DNA of 64,000 nt, from positions 88,539 through 152,538 of the forward strand of contig QCJB01000002.1 in the NCBI GenBank assembly GCA_003216295.1. Direction: 5' to 3'. The position numbers and the translations under genes were made by a program. Under the pieces are notes generated by a model that saw nothing but the letters and a program-made list of their open reading frames with translations, was not told where the DNA came from and did not search any database. Source of the stretch: Prochlorococcus sp. AG-402-P16 (GTDB lineage: Bacteria > Cyanobacteriota > Cyanobacteriia > PCC-6307 > Cyanobiaceae). Shown one piece after another: positions 46,019 to 54,693 of this stretch; the first letter of the stretch is position 1, and each line of letters starts with the position of its first letter.

Positions 46019-47044
46019 ATGAAGTTATATTCAATAATGATTTTCTTTAAAAAATTAAAGAAGAATATATTTTTGAATTTTTTCAATACTATTCTTAGTT
46101 TAGTTATCTTGTTGACAACTCTTTTAGTTTGTTTAAATACTTTTCGATGGTTTATTTTTAATGCTGATTGGAGAGTTGTAACATCGAATCTTTCTTTATA
46201 CGCATTTGGCAGTTTTCCATCAGATGAGCAATGGAGACCTGCTATTTGGATTACTAGTCTCCTATTACTCAGCATTATTACTCTTTGTGGTCCTTGCTGG
46301 AAATGGATACAACAAAATCTTTTACTAGCATGGATGAGTACTATACCTTTAGGTCTATATTTACTTTATGGTGGTTTTGGTTTATCACCGATAATGAGTA
46401 GACATTTGGGTGGACTAACACTCACTATTCTACTAACTGTTTGTAGCTCATTATTATCTTTACCATTTGGCATAGTGTTGGCACTAGGTCGCCAAAGCTC
46501 ATTGCCATTAATTCAAAAATTAAGTTCAATTTATATAGATGTTATGAGAGCAATTCCTCTTATTGCAGTTCTTTTCTTTGGTCAACTACTTATACCTTTG
46601 TTCCTTCCAGTAGGAATAGAAATTGATCGTGTTTGGAGAGCTATTTTTGCCTTTACCCTCTTTGTCTCCGCCTATATAGCGGAGGACATTCGTGGTGGCT
46701 TACAATCAATCCCTAATACTCAAATAGAAGCAGCACATAGTCTTGGCCTTAATCAATATCAAATAATGCAACTTATAATAATTCCTCAAGCCTTACGAAT
46801 TGCACTGCCCGCACTTACTAATCAAGCTATAGGACTTTTTCAAAATACATCTTTAATGGCTATTTTAGGATTAGTAGAATTACTTGGTATAGGAAGAAGC
46901 ATTTTGGCAAATCCAGAATTTATTGGTCAATATATTGAAGTGTATGTTTGGCTAGCATGTGTATATTGGCTGGTTTGTACAATCATGGCCATTCTTGCCA
47001 GACATCTTGAACAAACAATGACAATTAATCAAACAAATTTCTGA
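46019..47044 (+). CDS. aapM: Amino-acid ABC transporter permease 2 (AapM-type)
   Basis: 341 aa with about six helices. The EAA loop is GGLQSIPNTQIEAAHSLGLN; MRAIPLIAVLFFGQ matches the conserved 'RAIPLI' of this family. Pairs with AapQ to form the heteromeric channel. The gene is 6 bases before the ATPase gene. Confidence 0.88.
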   Translation: MKLYSIMIFFKKLKKNIFLNFFNTILSLVILLTTLLVCLNTFRWFIFNADWRVVTSNLSLYAFGSFPSDEQWRPAIWITSLLLLSIITLCGPCWKWIQQNLLLAWMSTIPLGLYLLYGGFGLSPIMSRHLGGLTLTILLTVCSSLLSLPFGIVLALGRQSSLPLIQKLSSIYIDVMRAIPLIAVLFFGQLLIPLFLPVGIEIDRVWRAIFAFTLFVSAYIAEDIRGGLQSIPNTQIEAAHSLGLNQYQIMQLIIIPQALRIALPALTNQAIGLFQNTSLMAILGLVELLGIGRSILANPEFIGQYIEVYVWLACVYWLVCTIMAILARHLEQTMTINQTNF

Positions 47045-47050
47045 TATGGC

Positions 47051-47797
47051 ATGGAACCTATTGTTATTGCTAAAAATCTAACCAAGTCGTATATACAAGG
47101 ATTACGAGCTCTTGATAATGTTTCCCTGACGGTCAATCAAGGAAAAGTCCTTGTAGTTATGGGTCCCTCAGGATCAGGTAAAAGTACTCTAATTCGTACT
47201 TTTAATGGTCTTGAAACTTTTGATAGAGGAGAACTAAATGTTTTAGGAATAAAAATAGATGCTACTCATAATGAAAGGAAGATTCAAAAAATAAGAAAAA
47301 GAGTAGGCATGGTTTTTCAACAATTTAATTTATTCCCTCATCTCTCAATCCTGGAAAACATCACTCTCGCACCAGTACATGTACAAAAACGTCACCAACT
47401 TGAAGCTGAAGAATATGGAATGTATCTCTTGAATCAAATGGGCATAGACTCACATGCAAAAAAATATCCAGGTCAACTTAGTGGTGGAGAACAACAACGA
47501 GTAGCGATTGCTAGAGCTCTAGCCTTAAAGCCTGAATTACTGTTATTCGATGAACCCACTAGCGCTCTAGACCCAGAGAGAATTAACGAAGTACTTGATG
47601 CGATGAGAAGACTTGCTAAGCAGGGAATGACAATGATCGTAGTAACTCATGAAATTGGTTTTGCTAAAGACGTAAGTGATCAAGTTTTATTTATGGATTC
47701 AGGGAAAGTCATAGAAACGTCTACACCAGATGTTTTCTTTTCAAATGCAAAGCATGAGAGAAGTAGAAAATTTCTTAATCAGCTTGAAAAACACTAG
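47051..47797 (+). CDS. aapP: Amino-acid ABC transporter ATPase (AapP-type)
   Basis: 248 aa. Walker A GPSGSGKST at 38-46, Q-loop in VFQQFNLFPH, signature LSGGEQQR, Walker B LLLFDEPTSALD and H-loop VVTHEIGFA. Last gene of the operon; the four together import a broad range of amino acids, useful for a mixotrophic picocyanobacterium. Confidence 0.95.
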   Translation: MEPIVIAKNLTKSYIQGLRALDNVSLTVNQGKVLVVMGPSGSGKSTLIRTFNGLETFDRGELNVLGIKIDATHNERKIQKIRKRVGMVFQQFNLFPHLSILENITLAPVHVQKRHQLEAEEYGMYLLNQMGIDSHAKKYPGQLSGGEQQRVAIARALALKPELLLFDEPTSALDPERINEVLDAMRRLAKQGMTMIVVTHEIGFAKDVSDQVLFMDSGKVIETSTPDVFFSNAKHERSRKFLNQLEKH

Positions 47798-47909
47798 CAA
47801 AACAAAAGATATCTAGATCAGTTACACAAGAACGAATACTGAGGAAGTTTTCACTCTATCTTTGCTGATTATCGAGACATCACTATTATGCAATTATCGA
47901 GATAAAAGA

Positions 47910-48050
47910 ATGACACTTATAGAGAGGCATAAGCAGATCATTGCCTTGTATCAGAAAAAACTTGGCTTGAGTAACTATGCATTACTTTGGGTTGTTTTCT
48001 TGAAAGGAGTATTCCTTACTCTTATAGTTGAGAGACTAATTTTGAACTAA
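47910..48050 (+). CDS. Small membrane protein, picocyanobacterial
   Basis: Starting at the internal ATG 47910 gives 46 aa: MTLIERHKQIIALYQKKLGL then SNYALLWVVFLKGVFLTLIV. The upstream open extension from 47862 looks less coding. The next gene starts immediately after its stop. Confidence 0.6.
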   Translation: MTLIERHKQIIALYQKKLGLSNYALLWVVFLKGVFLTLIVERLILN

Positions 48051-48260
48051 ATGCTTGACCAACAAGCTCTATTGGAATATCTAAGTTCACCTGCCGGGAT
48101 TAATAAAATTATTGTTGGAATTATTTTAGTTGCTGCTATTAATGCAATCTTTATAACTTATAGCATCAGGAGTACTTATGGAGCTGCTAAAAAAGAAAGA
48201 GAAAAACTAAAAATTCAACAAGTTAAAATCGATAAATTATATCCTACTAAACAAGAATAG
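48051..48260 (+). CDS. Small single-helix protein
   Basis: 69 aa: N-terminal polar part, helix IIVGIILVAAINAIFITYSI, then Lys-rich tail KKEREKLKIQQVKIDKLYPT. Its ATG follows the previous stop with no gap, implying translational coupling. Confidence 0.6.
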   Translation: MLDQQALLEYLSSPAGINKIIVGIILVAAINAIFITYSIRSTYGAAKKEREKLKIQQVKIDKLYPTKQE

Positions 48261-48363
48261 AATAGATGCCTCTTTTCAGACTATGGAGTAGAATATTAAG
48301 GGGTAGACGTCTAAAAATTAAACGTGAGTCTTTTTCCCAGTAATCGTTGATGCAGAATATGTT

Positions 48364-48447
48364 TTGATAGATAGCTTTATACCTGTGTTTATGGTTGGAT
48401 TTATAGCTTTGTTGCTATATAATTGGACTGGCAAAAGTAGATTTTGA
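48364..48447 (+). CDS. Possible 27-residue membrane peptide
   Basis: From a TTG at 48364 the frame reads LIDSFIPVFMVGFIALLLYN then WTGKSRF and TGA. It has a clean helix and basic tail, as in cyanobacterial small membrane subunits, but no good start or ribosome site, so it could be chance. Confidence 0.28.
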   Translation: MIDSFIPVFMVGFIALLLYNWTGKSRF

Positions 48448-48638
48448 TGATTAATTCTCAACAAAGTGCAATTGGAAATAGGCTCCCTAAATAGCTCAAC
48501 CCAATTCTTTTTTTACAGAATTTTCATACTTTCAAGTTATGTCGCCAGTATTAATACGCATTGAAATTAAATAGATAAGTAAAGAAGTCTAGCAGTATGT
48601 TTAAGAAGTGGTTTTATATACATAGTTATAAATTTTAA

Positions 48639-49229
48639 ATGTCACCTGGAATCACTGAGCTTCAATTGACTGATGTTACAACAATTTCAATTCCTACAGA
48701 TGCAATATTGATACTCCCTCTATTAATTATCTTTGCATTAGTAGGATATTTTTTTCACAACATCCTAGACAATCAAATAAATCAATTTGTTGGCAAAGTA
48801 GACGATAATTCACACCTCGAATTAGTCGAAGAAAAGCTTGAAGATCAATTAACACTTGAATCAGCAGAAGTGAGTCAAGAAAAATCAGAAAAGTCAAGCA
48901 TTACAAAACTAACTTTATTACCACCTTCAAAATTTTGGAGGATTGGTAGCTTGGCTGCTGTAGCCATAGGAGGATCAAGTCTTTTAAGGATCCAATCTAT
49001 CCCAAATTCTTATAATGGAGTGAACACCACTCAGGTCAATATCAAGACAGAAAATCAATCAGCAAAATCTTTATTATCAATGGCTAAAATAAAATCATCA
49101 AATCAACCTCAAACTAAAGTAAAAAGAATCAGTTACGTGGATCCCTTCTTATCAACGAATAATAATTCCAAAAATAATAATTTTTCACAGGTAAAGGATA
49201 GGCAAACAGAAGATTTTTTCTCTTTCTAA
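48639..49229 (+). CDS. Two-helix membrane protein, unknown
   Basis: 196 aa: helix at about 25-43 (LILPLLIIFALVGYFFHNIL), Glu-rich linker, second short hydrophobic segment (WRIGSLAAVAIGGSSLL), then Asn/Ser/Lys-rich tail. The low-complexity tail suggests a poorly conserved protein. Last gene before the mobile region. Confidence 0.55.
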   Translation: MSPGITELQLTDVTTISIPTDAILILPLLIIFALVGYFFHNILDNQINQFVGKVDDNSHLELVEEKLEDQLTLESAEVSQEKSEKSSITKLTLLPPSKFWRIGSLAAVAIGGSSLLRIQSIPNSYNGVNTTQVNIKTENQSAKSLLSMAKIKSSNQPQTKVKRISYVDPFLSTNNNSKNNNFSQVKDRQTEDFFSF

Positions 49230-49290
49230 AAGTATAAAATAATAATAGGTGCTCAAAACCCTTGCACTCGATGAGATCTCAGATTACATT

Positions 49291-49307
49291 GTATAATCGG
49301 CATTGAT
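49291..49307. repeat. Core-like attachment fragment 1
   Basis: GTATAATCGGCATTGAT differs by one base from GTATAGTCGGCATTGAT at 51260-51276; the dyad TGCTAAC/GTTAGCA is not kept here. Confidence 0.6.
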
Positions 49308-49328
49308 ACGTAAATAAGGATTAAAACC

Positions 49329-49344
49329 CAGTGATAGCAATAGA
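49329..49344. repeat. 16-bp inverted repeat, left copy
   Basis: CAGTGATAGCAATAGA is the exact reverse complement of TCTATTGCTATCACTG at 51316-51331. Similarity continues about ten bases further on both copies (…AAGGAT). Confidence 0.85.
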
Positions 49345-49360
49345 TTATAAGGATTAAGTT

Positions 49361-49441
49361 AGTGGTATTTTAGTGGTATATTTGCAGTTTTTCACCCGAA
49401 AACCCAGTTCTAGAAGACTTACCGGTATTTTAGTGGTATAT
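49361..49441. repeat. Tandem octamer pairs at 11-bp pitch (AGTGGTAT)
   Basis: AGTGGTAT at 49361 and 49372 and, 60 bases on, ACCGGTAT at 49421 and AGTGGTAT at 49432; each pair is 11 bp apart. A GGTATTTTAGTGGTATAT 18-mer is repeated exactly at 49364 and 49424. Between 49445 and 49675 nothing else is seen. Confidence 0.85.
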
Positions 49442-49675
49442 AACTAACTCATGTAGATAATATAAAAAATAAAATTTTACTTATTTTCATTTACTTTAAA
49501 TAAATTTCGGTACAAAAGGGTATATATCAATTTTATATAGATAATTTTTACCAATATATTAAAGAAATGAAAATGGTAATTAACTATTAAAAGTACTTAT
49601 ATTGTAGCGACTATCACTTGTCATGATATTCAAGAAAATTCATTATTAATATTATTAATTATTAGGCTTAAACAA

Positions 49676-49831
49676 ATGTCTGATTCCTCTAGTGAAATGA
49701 CTCCGCAGGAAAAAATTATTCAAGATAGAGTTAATCAATCTAGAAGTTTCCTCAGATTAAATGGTTTCAATCAATCATTAGGAGACCTTTGGAAAGAGAT
49801 AAAGGAGGATTCAAAATATGATTTATTATAA
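49676..49831 (+). CDS. Small charged protein, unknown
   Basis: 51 aa from ATG 49676 to TAA 49829-49831: MSDSSSEMTPQEKIIQDRVN, then QSRSFLRLNGFNQSLGDLWK. Coding-like, helical. It lies inside the mobile zone, upstream of cynS. Confidence 0.55.
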   Translation: MSDSSSEMTPQEKIIQDRVNQSRSFLRLNGFNQSLGDLWKEIKEDSKYDLL

Positions 49832-50056
49832 AAATTTTTAGATGTCTACTAAGATTTAAAATTTTAGCCATAAAAATAAATGAACTCGATTGCACAAAAA
49901 TACAATTTTTATTGTTAATTTGCATACATTATTAATCATGCAATTTTGTAACTATTCTAACTGAAACAATCAAGATTTAATCATATTAGTTAATTACCTA
50001 TCTAATGAATATCTCTCATTAGATATACCTCTCTTTACGTTGTTAAATTTGTTTCT

Positions 50057-50500
50057 ATGTCATTTCCTGAATCAACTCAATTATTATTAAAAGCAAAAAA
50101 AGAAAAAGGATTAACCTTTGCAGATATTGGAATTCTATTAGGACTAGATGAAGTCTGGGTTGCTAGTCTTTTTTATGGACAATCAACTGCCAGTGATGAA
50201 GAGGCTGATAAATTATTAACTACTTTAGGACTTGGTACGGAACTTAAAGAGATATTGACAACTCCACCAGTAAAAGGATCATTAGATCCAGTAATTCCAA
50301 CCGATCCATTGATATATCGTTTTTATGAAATCATGCAAGTTTATGGCATGCCAATGAAAGACGTGATTCAAGAAAAGTTTGGTGATGGGATCATGAGTGC
50401 AATAGATTTTACAATCAATGTAGATAAAGTCGAAGATCCGAAAGGTGACAGAGTGAAGGTTTCAATGTGTGGGAAGTTTTTACCCTACAAGAAATGGTAA
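50057..50500 (+). CDS. cynS: Cyanase (cyanate hydratase)
   Basis: 147 aa. Converts cyanate and bicarbonate to CO2 and ammonia (via carbamate). The catalytic triad is intact in spacing and identity: Arg88, Glu91 ([11 protein letters not shown]) and Ser114 (GIMSAIDF). The N-terminal helix-turn-helix-like oligomerisation domain is present. No cynABD cyanate transporter genes are nearby, so it may act on cyanate formed internally or leaking in. Preceded by about 225 AT-rich bases; overlaps the end of a truncated convergent gene by 16 bases. Confidence 0.95.
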   Translation: MSFPESTQLLLKAKKEKGLTFADIGILLGLDEVWVASLFYGQSTASDEEADKLLTTLGLGTELKEILTTPPVKGSLDPVIPTDPLIYRFYEIMQVYGMPMKDVIQEKFGDGIMSAIDFTINVDKVEDPKGDRVKVSMCGKFLPYKKW

Positions 50501-50706
50501 AGATTAATTCCTTTCTTTATGTTCAAGTAGTATAAAAAACGTCCATCAGGAGTAACTGTGACTTCACCTTCAAGCAATAAGCAAGTCTCCTTATCGTCAT
50601 ATGTCCAATCAAAAGAGCTTGCTTCAGACGTCCAGATTGGCCAATTCTTAATTCCTAGCTGATTAACGGTGCTCGCAGGACAAGGAGAGGTGACTGATAT
50701 AGACAA
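50485..50706 (-). pseudogene. Truncated DUF861-type cupin
   Basis: The first ~55 codons read as a cupin_3 N-terminus: NWPIWTSEASSFDWTYDDKE, TCLLLEGEVTVTPDG. A full domain continues with a GDxVxFPxG strand of about 35-40 residues; here it ends in unrelated [17 protein letters not shown]. The C-terminal half was lost, probably when cynS and its flank were inserted or rearranged. The remaining reading frame is unlikely to fold. Confidence 0.7.
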
Positions 50707-50878
50707 GAGATAAAAACATAGTGGACTTCTTTTTTAATTCCTTATAGAAACAGTTGTCTAATAACTAATCAAATTTTCAAGGCATAGCTCTTACGTATAA
50801 GAGATGATAAGTTTTTTTAATATAACTTGTAGTCCAATGACTCATTCGTTTTATTGGCATAGAACAATACATTAGTTA

Positions 50879-51085
50879 ATGGATTCAGCTAATCAAATCC
50901 AAGCCCTCGTTGACGAAGTAGAAAAGAACCCAGAATACAAAATTAGCGAACAAGAAGCTAAGGGCTTCCTGTCAGAGATTAAGCGACTCACAAAAGAAGA
51001 TAAAACAAATATGCCTCCCTTAGTTGTGATAATAATGGCTTATATCAACATGCTTTTTCCAGAACTAGATGAAGTGAAGGTCTGA
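50879..51085 (+). CDS. Small helical protein, unknown
   Basis: 68 aa: MDSANQIQALVDEVEKNPEY then KISEQEAKGFLSEIKRLTKE, and a hydrophobic end (PLVVIIMAYINMLF). No family recognised. Lies between the truncated cupin and the left direct repeat. Confidence 0.5.
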   Translation: MDSANQIQALVDEVEKNPEYKISEQEAKGFLSEIKRLTKEDKTNMPPLVVIIMAYINMLFPELDEVKV

Positions 51086-51185
51086 GGAAAAAGTATAAAA
51101 AATAAAATAAATTTCTCTTCACTGTTAACGTATAAGCTAGCACTATATTTACCCCTCATACCCCTTCAAACTATGTGCATATTAA

Positions 51186-51204
51186 GCGGTAGCAATGCGG
51201 TAGC
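51186..51204. repeat. GCGGTAGC octamer pair at 11-bp pitch
   Basis: GCGGTAGC at 51186 and 51197; same pitch as the other octamer pairs in this zone. Confidence 0.7.
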
Positions 51205-51259
51205 GTTTAAACTAGATATATCTCAAGCTGTGTTATACCAACAAGTCTTGAGTTAGGTA

Positions 51260-51500
51260 GTATAGTCGGCATTGATGCTAACAATTAGACAGGTTAGCAA
51301 TACACATCCTTCAGATCTATTGCTATCACTGAGTCAGGGTCTACTAAAATAAATCACACTAACATCACACTTGCCCTACATTTAAATCACACTCAAAAAA
51401 TGAGGCAATATAAACCAGATGTCTACTATCTTTCTATGATTAGAATAAAGCAAATCATCACACTCTCCTTACACTTCTTATATAGGTTAGTAATAGAATT
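51260..51500. repeat. Left direct repeat of the island (putative att region)
   Basis: Shares about 240 bp with 63484-63720, without gaps from 51351 onward at an offset of 12,220. Core: TAGTCGGCATTGATGCTAAC at 51263, dyad TGCTAAC (51276-51282) and GTTAGCA (51293-51299) around a 10-bp spacer. It includes four ATCACACT octamers at 51353, 51364, 51386 and 51457, the motif caaatcatcacactctcctt and GATGTCTACTA at 51419. No gene lies in 51086-51721. Confidence 0.9.
51316..51331. repeat. 16-bp inverted repeat, right copy
   Basis: TCTATTGCTATCACTG, reverse complement of 49329-49344. Confidence 0.85.
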
Positions 51501-51721
51501 AAGGTTAGAATTATCTCTAACATTATCGTAGATAGCTCATAAAAATCAATTAATATACCTCCAAAATTCAAACGAAATACTTAAGTTTATAGTTCTTCTA
51601 TACAAACTACTTGCTGTTGTACTATAAGTTCTTAATTAAATCGATGGGAATGAATGAATACAAAAAACACTTGAATTTAAACAATGAGACTCAATCTCGA
51701 GAAATGAAATAATTTGAGAAA

Positions 51722-53611
51722 ATGGCAACTATTCATCTAAATGCCAATGGGTCCTCTAGTCTCCAGACTATTGCCTCCAATCAAAGTGCAATCAGGATAG
51801 AAGTCGCTGGTACAAGTGTGGCTGCATGGCCAAGAAAAGTTGGTTACGCATTTAGTTTTGATAACGGATCTACAGAATTCAGATCGAATTATTCTGTAGA
51901 TAGATTAGGTACTTACGATACGACAAAAGCAGAAGTTGCAGAAAATTTAGCGTCACGAATTAATTCAACTTATTCATCAATAGTAGATGCAACTGTCTCT
52001 GGCACAGTTGTCACTGTTCAATCTAAAAGTAGTCAATTATTTCCAGTATCTTTTTGGATTGAAAACGAGGGAGATCCACATAGTTCATGGCTATATTTCA
52101 CCACAGATGTTGATCTCACCTCTCCAACCTTAAGTAATTCATCTCCTGCCAATAATGCAACTTCTGTTGCACTGGATAGCAATATTATTCTGACCTTCTC
52201 AGAAGTAGTTGATATTGAAAGTGGCAACATCCTCATTAAAAAAACATCCGATAATTCAACAGTCGAATCCATTGATGTCACGGGTAATCAAGTTACTGGA
52301 TCTGGTTCGACTCAAATCACGATCAATCCAAGTTCTGATTTAGATTCCTTCACTCAGTATTACCTTCAAATACCTGGTACTGCATTTGATGATTCTTCTA
52401 GTAATTCTTTTGTAGGAATAACTGATACCACTTCAATTTCATTCACAACTCTTTCTCCTGCCTACACCATTAGTCCTTCTAGCACCTCCATCAATGAGGG
52501 CAGCACCTTAACCACTTCAATCTCGACAACAAATGTTGCTGCTGGTACAACCCTCTACTGGTCTTTAAGTGGAACAGGAATAACCAGTGATGATTTTTCT
52601 TCTGGTGCTTTAACTGGTTCAGGAAATGTTGGTAGTGATGGATCTCTTTCCTTCTCTCATACACTTGCCAATGATGTCACCACAGAAGGCAGTGAAACTC
52701 TCAATATCAAACTCTTTTCTGACTCATCTAGGTCTACTCAAGTAGGAAGTACCTCTTCTGTTTCTATTGGCGATACGTCTAAAACTCTTTCTACTAATTT
52801 CACTGGAACACTGGGAGATGACAAATTTATTAGCAGTCCTGATAATGATTTAATTCTTGGAAATTTTGGTACAGATACAGTTGTATATTCTGGAAGCTTC
52901 AACGATTATTCCTTTAACCGTAGCTCAGATAGTCTCGAAATTACTGATCTAAGAACAGGGACAAATAATGGAATTGACACCCTAAAAGAAATTGAATTAA
53001 TCCAATTTACCGATCAAACGATAGAGGAATCAAAAGTAGATATCGTTAAAACCTATAGCGGTGAGTTTAGTGATTACAAATTCTATAACAAAGGTAATGG
53101 AAAATATGAGATCAAAACGAACTCTGGATATGACGACATCACTGGTCTTCCCTTATTGACCTTTACAGGAGAAGCAATTACTAGTTCATTTAGAGACATC
53201 AGTGCCATTGTTGATATCAAAGGAACATTTGATCAAGTCACAGGATTAAATACAGACTCAGGAAAAATGTTCCGCTTATATAACGCTTCGTTTAAACGCC
53301 TTCCAGACCCTGATGGATTGAAGTATTGGATTAGCAAATACACTTCTGGAGAAAATGATGAACGAGCAGTTGCTCAATCATTTCTAGTCTCTGACGAATT
53401 TCAAGAACGTTATGGAGCTAATGTCTCGAACGCTAAATACGTTGAGACTCTCTATGTCAATGTGTTAGGCAGAGACTATGATCAAGAGGGTTATAACTAT
53501 TGGTTAGGCAACTTAAATAGCGGACTTGAAACTAGATATGAATTGCTTTTAGGATTTGCTGAATCAGCAGAAAATATAACTCTCTTTACTGATATGACTG
53601 GGTTTGGTTAA
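51722..53611 (+). CDS. Secreted multi-domain protein with Ig-like, Calx-beta-like and DUF4214 domains
   Basis: 629 aa, no signal peptide. Order: a unique N-terminal ~125 residues; a Big_5-like Ig domain (133-235, with SSPANNATSVALDSNIILTF); a Calx-beta-like unit (240-350); a degenerate RTX-type segment (GDDKFISSPDNDLILGNFG); a YSGSFNDYSF module; then DUF4214 (500-625). The ~210-residue end matches the 39897 protein, so this is a shared type I secretion module with exchanged fronts. First gene inside the island. Confidence 0.85.
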   Translation: MATIHLNANGSSSLQTIASNQSAIRIEVAGTSVAAWPRKVGYAFSFDNGSTEFRSNYSVDRLGTYDTTKAEVAENLASRINSTYSSIVDATVSGTVVTVQSKSSQLFPVSFWIENEGDPHSSWLYFTTDVDLTSPTLSNSSPANNATSVALDSNIILTFSEVVDIESGNILIKKTSDNSTVESIDVTGNQVTGSGSTQITINPSSDLDSFTQYYLQIPGTAFDDSSSNSFVGITDTTSISFTTLSPAYTISPSSTSINEGSTLTTSISTTNVAAGTTLYWSLSGTGITSDDFSSGALTGSGNVGSDGSLSFSHTLANDVTTEGSETLNIKLFSDSSRSTQVGSTSSVSIGDTSKTLSTNFTGTLGDDKFISSPDNDLILGNFGTDTVVYSGSFNDYSFNRSSDSLEITDLRTGTNNGIDTLKEIELIQFTDQTIEESKVDIVKTYSGEFSDYKFYNKGNGKYEIKTNSGYDDITGLPLLTFTGEAITSSFRDISAIVDIKGTFDQVTGLNTDSGKMFRLYNASFKRLPDPDGLKYWISKYTSGENDERAVAQSFLVSDEFQERYGANVSNAKYVETLYVNVLGRDYDQEGYNYWLGNLNSGLETRYELLLGFAESAENITLFTDMTGFG

Positions 53612-53663
53612 TAATCAAAAAACACAATCATGGTAGATAAATATATTTTAAAATTCTAGACAT

Positions 53664-53675
53664 GAACCATGGTTC
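53664..53675. repeat. 12-bp palindrome GAACCATGGTTC
   Basis: Perfect dyad between the RTX-like gene and the small-gene operon; might be an operator or a chance sequence. Confidence 0.4.
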
Positions 53676-53711
53676 ACCTCTAGAAAAATCAAAATAAGGT
53701 TCGTAATAAGA

Positions 53712-53730
53712 TCACACTTACATCACACTC
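53712..53730. repeat. ATCACACT pair at 11-bp pitch, internal cluster
   Basis: ATCACACT at 53712 and 53723, the same pair and pitch as in both direct repeats. Confidence 0.8.
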
Positions 53731-53763
53731 CTCAAATGCTATCAAACAAAACAAGTAGGAAAA

Positions 53764-53919
53764 CTAGATAGATCTTGCTGATCCACATCTAATTGCATTT
53801 GGCATTTCAGCATCAAATATTTTGTTTGCCTCGTGCTGATACACCGCTTCAACAGTTCGGAAGAAATACTTTCCTTGCTGTTGAAGTTTGTATCTGATTT
53901 CCCACTTCCTCATGGTCAT
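53764..53919 (-). CDS. Operon protein 6: small basic protein
   Basis: 51 aa from ATG 53919 to TAG 53764: MTMRKWEIRYKLQQQGKYFF then RTVEAVYQHEANKIFDAEMP. Pattern resembles the small 'RT(V/I)xAxxxHxAxxI' picocyanobacterial proteins. Overlaps the preceding gene by 4 bases (ATGA), ending the six-gene series. Confidence 0.65.
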   Translation of the reverse strand: MTMRKWEIRYKLQQQGKYFFRTVEAVYQHEANKIFDAEMPNAIRCGSARSI

Positions 53920-54260
53920 GATTTATTCACCTTCGCTCCCATTAGTTTAATTTGATTTCCAGTATCACTTAACTGCATCCATTTCTGTTCGTCTTCATCG
54001 GTAAAGGTTTCTACTCTTCTTGCGTATACGGCATCTGCATTTAAGTCCTCAATCATTTCGTATCCGAAGAACTCCAATAATTCCTCTTGATTATTGAAGC
54101 ATCTATCGCTCCATTCATAATTTTTATTCCCTTTTGCATTTTCATATTCATAGCACTCATAAAAATAATCAGTTCGATATCGCTCTACTAACGCAAACTC
54201 TTTTTGCTCTTCCTCTGGGAGTTTATCGTAAATACTCCACCCAATTATCAAGACTGGCAT
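53916..54260 (-). CDS. Operon protein 5: acidic unknown
   Basis: 114 aa, no membrane segment: MPVLIIGWSIYDKLPEEEQK, an aromatic centre (YRTDYFYECYEYENAKG), and NADAVYARRVETFTDEDEQK. No family recognised. Its start overlaps the previous stop by one base. Confidence 0.65.
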   Translation of the reverse strand: MPVLIIGWSIYDKLPEEEQKEFALVERYRTDYFYECYEYENAKGNKNYEWSDRCFNNQEELLEFFGYEMIEDLNADAVYARRVETFTDEDEQKWMQLSDTGNQIKLMGAKVNKS

Positions 54261-54445
54261 TACTCCTTTACTTTCGCTCTCAACTTGTAAAAGGTTTCTT
54301 CACAGCGACAAGTAACCCCCTTGAAACCTTTTGGAAAAAATTGCATCCAAGTAGGAATTGCTAACTGAACTGGAAAGGTTCCTTTGAGGTGAAAGACCAC
54401 TTCTTTCTTCTTTTCATCTATGAAGTGCGGAGGAAGACTCATCAA
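54260..54445 (-). CDS. Operon protein 4: small protein, paralogue of protein 3
   Basis: 61 aa: FIDEKKKEVVFHLKGTFPVQ followed by LAIPTWMQFFPKGFKG. The part KEV(L/V)F(Y/H)L...(Y/F)PxxLAIP is shared with the next upstream product, so this is a tandem duplicate. Four-base overlap with that gene. Confidence 0.65.
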   Translation of the reverse strand: MMSLPPHFIDEKKKEVVFHLKGTFPVQLAIPTWMQFFPKGFKGVTCRCEETFYKLRAKVKE

Positions 54446-54693
54446 ACTTGTCCTCGATGCTTCTTGAACTCTTCTAAGTCTCTGGTGACGATGCTCTTGT
54501 AATCATCGGGGAATCTTTCCTTCATTATTTTTGGAATCGCTAAGCAAGTTGGATACGGTTGTTCCAGATAAAAAAGAACTTCCTTCTCTTCCTTCAAAAC
54601 GATGTAATCACCTAACCCGCCAATATTTTTTCTTTGCATACTGCTTCCTTTCGTCTTGCTAATACTGCTATCACCTTTCTTTTTTTTAGTCAT
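54442..54693 (-). CDS. Operon protein 3: small basic protein, paralogue of protein 4
   Basis: 83 aa: Lys/Ser-rich start (MTKKKKGDSSISKTKGSSMQ), then KEEKEVLFYLEQPYPTCLAI and DLEEFKKHRGQV. Shares its central ~40 residues with the 61-aa product. Basic N-terminus may bind nucleic acid. Confidence 0.65.
   Translation of the reverse strand: MTKKKKGDSSISKTKGSSMQRKNIGGLGDYIVLKEEKEVLFYLEQPYPTCLAIPKIMKERFPDDYKSIVTRDLEEFKKHRGQV

Noticed and set aside
49250..49310. A tRNA gene as integration target at the left core
   Set aside because: No acceptor, T-arm or anticodon pairing could be drawn; the short GC-rich words do not fold as a tRNA.
50485..50706. A functional cupin gene
   Set aside because: The frame lacks the second half of the DUF861 cupin domain, so it is recorded as a broken gene.
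51351..51470. Possible CRISPR array from repeated TCACAC units
   Set aside because: Units are only 8 bp and spacing is not repeat-spacer-like (11 to 70 bp); no cas genes are present. Integrase arm sites fit better.
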